Below, piece after piece: positions 24,819-27,156 of a stretch of DNA of 27,156 nucleotides. Source of the stretch: Isotricha intestinalis (Eukaryota > Ciliophora > Litostomatea > Vestibuliferida > Isotrichidae); assembly GCA_023807065.1 (NCBI GenBank), contig JAJJLU010003856.1, positions 1 to 27,156 on the forward strand, in the 5' to 3' direction. Under the pieces are notes generated by a model, which searched no databases, was not told the DNA's origin, and saw nothing but the letters and a program-made list of their open reading frames with translations. Every line of letters begins with the position of its first letter. Positions within the stretch are counted from its first letter, which is position 1. A program made the position numbers and the translations under genes.

Positions 24819-26369
24819 TTAACCAGTAATTAAATTTTGATTTCTTTTCATCATTGTTTTAAATTCTTCATAGCTAATTTGTCCATCACCATTAATATCA
24901 ACATCTTTAATGATTTCATTAACTAATCTATTTGTCTCTTCATTCTCATCATTTAATCCTAAAACTTCTCTTATTTCATCAGGAGATAAAAAACCCGAAT
25001 GGTCTTTATCGAAATATTCAAAAGCATATTTTAAATTTTTTTCAGTAACTAAATTTTCATAATTTACTGTAGCTCTTAAAAACTCTTCTATAGAGATTTG
25101 GCCTGATTTATCTTGATCTATAGTTTTCATAATTTCATCAAATTCACTATCTGTTAAAGAGTCTGTGAAAAATTTTTTATATCCTTTCTTCAATTCTTCC
25201 TTAGACAATAATCCTTCACCACTTTCATCCAATTCTTTAAATATTTCTGTTAATTTTTGTACCATTTTAGTATTTGACATTTGATGAACAATAAATGCTA
25301 CAGAAGCTTGGTGTAATTTTTGTTTGGATGAAAAAGTTTGTAAACAATTTTTAAGAGATATTTTATTAAAATTTGTGTTTTCTGTTTTTTTCATTATCGA
25401 ATTTTTAATAATCCAAGAATGTTTCAAAGCCTCAGCTGCAGTTATTCTTTGACTTGGATTTTTATGTAATAATTGTTTTAATAAATCTTTAGCGTCTTCA
25501 CTTATATTATCCCAATCTTCTCCATTTATTTTATAATCACGCTTACTTATATTTTGAAAAATTTCATTAGGATTTTTCCCATCAAAAGGTGGATAACCTA
25601 CTAATAATATATATAATATAACTCCACATGACCATAAATCACATTTTTCATCATAGTTCCCTTTTATTACTTCAGGTGCAATGTAATAAGGACTTCCTAT
25701 TTTATTTTTTAATTTTCTTCCTTTTTTTAAAAAAGTAGCTGTTCCAAAATCTATTAATTTAATATCCAAGTAATCCTTTTTATTAGTCATCATCATATTT
25801 TCTGGTTTTAAATCTCGATGAACAATTCCCATTTGATTTAAATAAGAAACACATGAAAAAATCTGCTTCATAATTATTGCAGCCTTATTTTCATCATAAT
25901 AATTCATATTACATATTTGTTCATATAATTCTCCTCCTGAAACATATTCCATTACAAAATACCAATATTTTTCATTTGAAAAATATTCATATATTTTTAA
26001 AATATTTGGATGATCTAATTTTCTTAATATATATATTTCATTTAAAAAATTTTTATTACCACTTTCTTTATTTACTAATTTCATTGCAAAAGTATGACCT
26101 GTTGATCTTTGTTTTACTCTGAAGACTTTACCGAATGAACCTTCTCCTATTGTTTCCATTGGAACATAGTATTTTAAAACATCTCCTTTATTTTCATTTA
26201 CCAACATTTCAGAATAAATTAAAATTTCTTCTTCTTCTATACTTGATTTAACCCTTTTAAGATTGTTATTATTCATTGAATATCTTTCTAATCTTATATT
26301 TTTACTATCAGAATTATAAGGAGGATTATCATTTTTTATAGTATTATTTCTTTGACAACTACAACCCAT
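24819..26369 (-). CDS. Calcium-dependent protein kinase (CDPK) with four EF-hands
   Basis: I chose the internal ATG at 26369-26367, giving 516 residues beginning MGCSCQRN. Gly2 with Cys3 and Cys5 is a typical N-myristoylation and palmitoylation signal. The in-frame ATG 24 codons upstream would add only Phe/Ile/Leu translated from the A/T-rich leader. The kinase domain covers about 67-323: GEGSFG loop (75-80), K97, HRDLKPEN (D186), DFG (D207), APEVI. A junction segment leads to four canonical EF-hands with loops at about 381-392, 418-429, 454-465 and 491-502. Calcium binding to the EF-hands releases autoinhibition, so this is a direct calcium sensor and kinase, probably at membranes. CDPKs occur in plants and alveolates. 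All key residues are present. Confidence 0.95.
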   Translation of the reverse strand: MGCSCQRNNTIKNDNPPYNSDSKNIRLERYSMNNNNLKRVKSSIEEEEILIYSEMLVNENKGDVLKYYVPMETIGEGSFGKVFRVKQRSTGHTFAMKLVNKESGNKNFLNEIYILRKLDHPNILKIYEYFSNEKYWYFVMEYVSGGELYEQICNMNYYDENKAAIIMKQIFSCVSYLNQMGIVHRDLKPENMMMTNKKDYLDIKLIDFGTATFLKKGRKLKNKIGSPYYIAPEVIKGNYDEKCDLWSCGVILYILLVGYPPFDGKNPNEIFQNISKRDYKINGEDWDNISEDAKDLLKQLLHKNPSQRITAAEALKHSWIIKNSIMKKTENTNFNKISLKNCLQTFSSKQKLHQASVAFIVHQMSNTKMVQKLTEIFKELDESGEGLLSKEELKKGYKKFFTDSLTDSEFDEIMKTIDQDKSGQISIEEFLRATVNYENLVTEKNLKYAFEYFDKDHSGFLSPDEIREVLGLNDENEETNRLVNEIIKDVDINGDGQISYEEFKTMMKRNQNLITG

Positions 26370-26493
26370 TTTATAATTATTATTATTAAAAAAAATAAAT
26401 AAAAAAGAAATAATATAAATAAATAAAAAGAAAAAAAACAAATCAAAAAAATATTTAAAAAAAAATTAAAAACAACAATAAAAGAAAGATTTA

Positions 26494-27018
26494 ATGAGAT
26501 ATTTGGCGATTGGGAGCTCTTTGTTTTTGTTCTTTTAAAAAAATTAGATTTTTATTAATAATAATTGGTTTATTTATTTAATTAATTTTTATTTTTTTTT
26601 CTCCTTAATCTTTTCCATCTTTTATACTTCATCTTTAATTGTTCTTCTTCCTCATTTTCTTTTTCATCTTCTTTATTATTTACTTCATTATTTTCATCAT
26701 CTTTTTCTTTATTTTCTCCTTTCTCAGAAGAATTTTTATGCCTGTGAATTAAATTGGAGTATATCACTTCCTTTAAGAGTTTCATCATCTTTCTAAAGTT
26801 TTCCTTCTAATTCTCTAAAATCCTTGTTGTTTCCTCATTATCCATCATCTCTTTCCTTCTTTTATTTCTTTCTCTATAGTAATATCTGAACATTTTGACA
26901 CTGATTGTACATATATTATTGATTGATAAGGATGTATACTAAGAAGATGTCATCTATCTAATGATTTAAATATTTTTGCTTTGTATGATGATTGTTGTTG
27001 AAATTCATTATTTGACAT
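26494..27018 (-). pseudogene. Degenerate gene or broken reading frames
   Basis: Going leftward from an ATG at 27018-27016, the minus strand reads MSNNEFQQQSSYKAKIFKSL then DR, TGA, and HLLSIHPYQSIIYVQSVSKC then SDITIEKEIKEGK. The sense continues in another frame (EMMDNEETTRILEN, TAG, KENFRKMMKLLKEVIYSNLI...), which runs through an acidic Glu/Asp/Asn/Lys stretch to KNKN and TAA at 26582. A third frame reads NKPIIINKNLIFLKEQKQRA then PNRQISH to TAA near 26494. Each piece looks coding in composition, but together they need one TGA, one TAG and at least two frame changes. I recognise no family. Decay, poor sequence quality or several small unrelated frames are the options. The intact part is the 68-residue frame 26582-26788. 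Confidence 0.35.
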
Positions 27019-27156
27019 TCTATTTTTGTTATTAAATTTGAAACTAATTTATTTAAAATTAATATTTTTTGATATTTAATAATCAATATTTACGTTAACT
27101 TTTATTTTCTTATATGATTTTAAGAAAAAAAGAATTTTATAATGAAATTAGTAAAA
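27019..27156. other. A/T-rich right edge, possible start of a plus-strand gene
   Basis: The sequence is almost pure A/T with no clear frame. The last 15 bases read ATG AAA TTA GTA AAA from 27142 after an A/T leader, which could be the first five codons of a gene running out of the window. This cannot be judged from five codons. Confidence 0.15.

Noticed and set aside
317..26369. Reassigned TAA/TAG (Gln) code as in Tetrahymena or Paramecium
   Set aside because: TAA and TAG sit exactly at the expected C-termini of PP1, NUDCD2, ALG2, amylase and CDPK, with no internal in-frame copies.
317..26369. TGA read as Trp
   Set aside because: Conserved Trp positions in the kelch, amylase, PP1 and carboxypeptidase domains are TGG, and no TGA occurs in any conserved frame.
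26370..26441. N-terminal extension of the CDPK by 24 residues, almost all Phe/Ile/Leu/Tyr/Asn
   Set aside because: It looks like a signal anchor but is just translated A/T-rich leader. The internal MGCSC start carries an acylation motif and a good A-rich context.

Overview
The window is very A+T-rich (about four-fifths by eye), gene-dense and eukaryotic. It holds about 15 protein genes on both strands, separated by 40 to 310 bp of nearly pure A/T. I see no introns: every recognisable domain is carried in a continuous frame, apart from two apparent frameshifts. All recognisable genes read with the standard code. Stops are TAA (13) or TAG (2), Trp is TGG, and no gene ends in TGA. The gene set is eukaryotic: a kelch-PPP phosphatase (PPKL/BSU type, known from plants and alveolates), a calcium-dependent protein kinase with four EF-hands (plants, alveolates and some other protists), a cytosolic carboxypeptidase, a MORN protein, NUDCD2, PP1, ALG2, a VPS35-like protein and a secreted alpha-amylase. 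I infer a protist, most likely an alveolate such as a ciliate that keeps UAA/UAG as stops. The organism is not proven by the sequence.

Layout. 1-76 is the 3' end of a gene. 317-929 is a Tyr/Asn-rich gene whose C-terminal domain seems split by a +1 shift. 1081-3431 is a PPKL kelch-phosphatase with a one-base shift inside the phosphatase domain and most catalytic and metal ligands replaced. 3548-4708 is a MORN protein, convergent with an unknown gene (4752-5747, minus) and NUDCD2 (5810-6322, minus). NUDCD2 is divergent from the carboxypeptidase (6440-9355). A run of plus-strand genes follows: ubiquitin-like/B-box/kelch (9619-12408), VPS35-like (12592-15252), coiled coil (15564-18200), RING-like/B-box/WD40 (18267-20255), ALG2 (20416-21744) and PP1 (21973-22875). 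The right end is on the minus strand: alpha-amylase (23186-24529), CDPK (24819-26369) and a degenerate reading region (26494-27018).

How the genes relate. There is no operon logic. Several genes fit the biology of a ciliated or flagellated phagotroph: tubulin-tail processing, a MORN protein, a NudC-family co-chaperone, calcium-dependent kinase and PP1 signalling, endosomal sorting, ER N-glycosylation, and starch digestion in a secretory or food-vacuole compartment. Three separate proteins use kelch or WD40 propellers, two of them behind B-box zinc fingers. The most interesting items are the apparently catalytically dead, frameshifted PPKL, the second apparent frameshift just upstream, the lack of TGA stops, and the decayed reading frames at the right edge.
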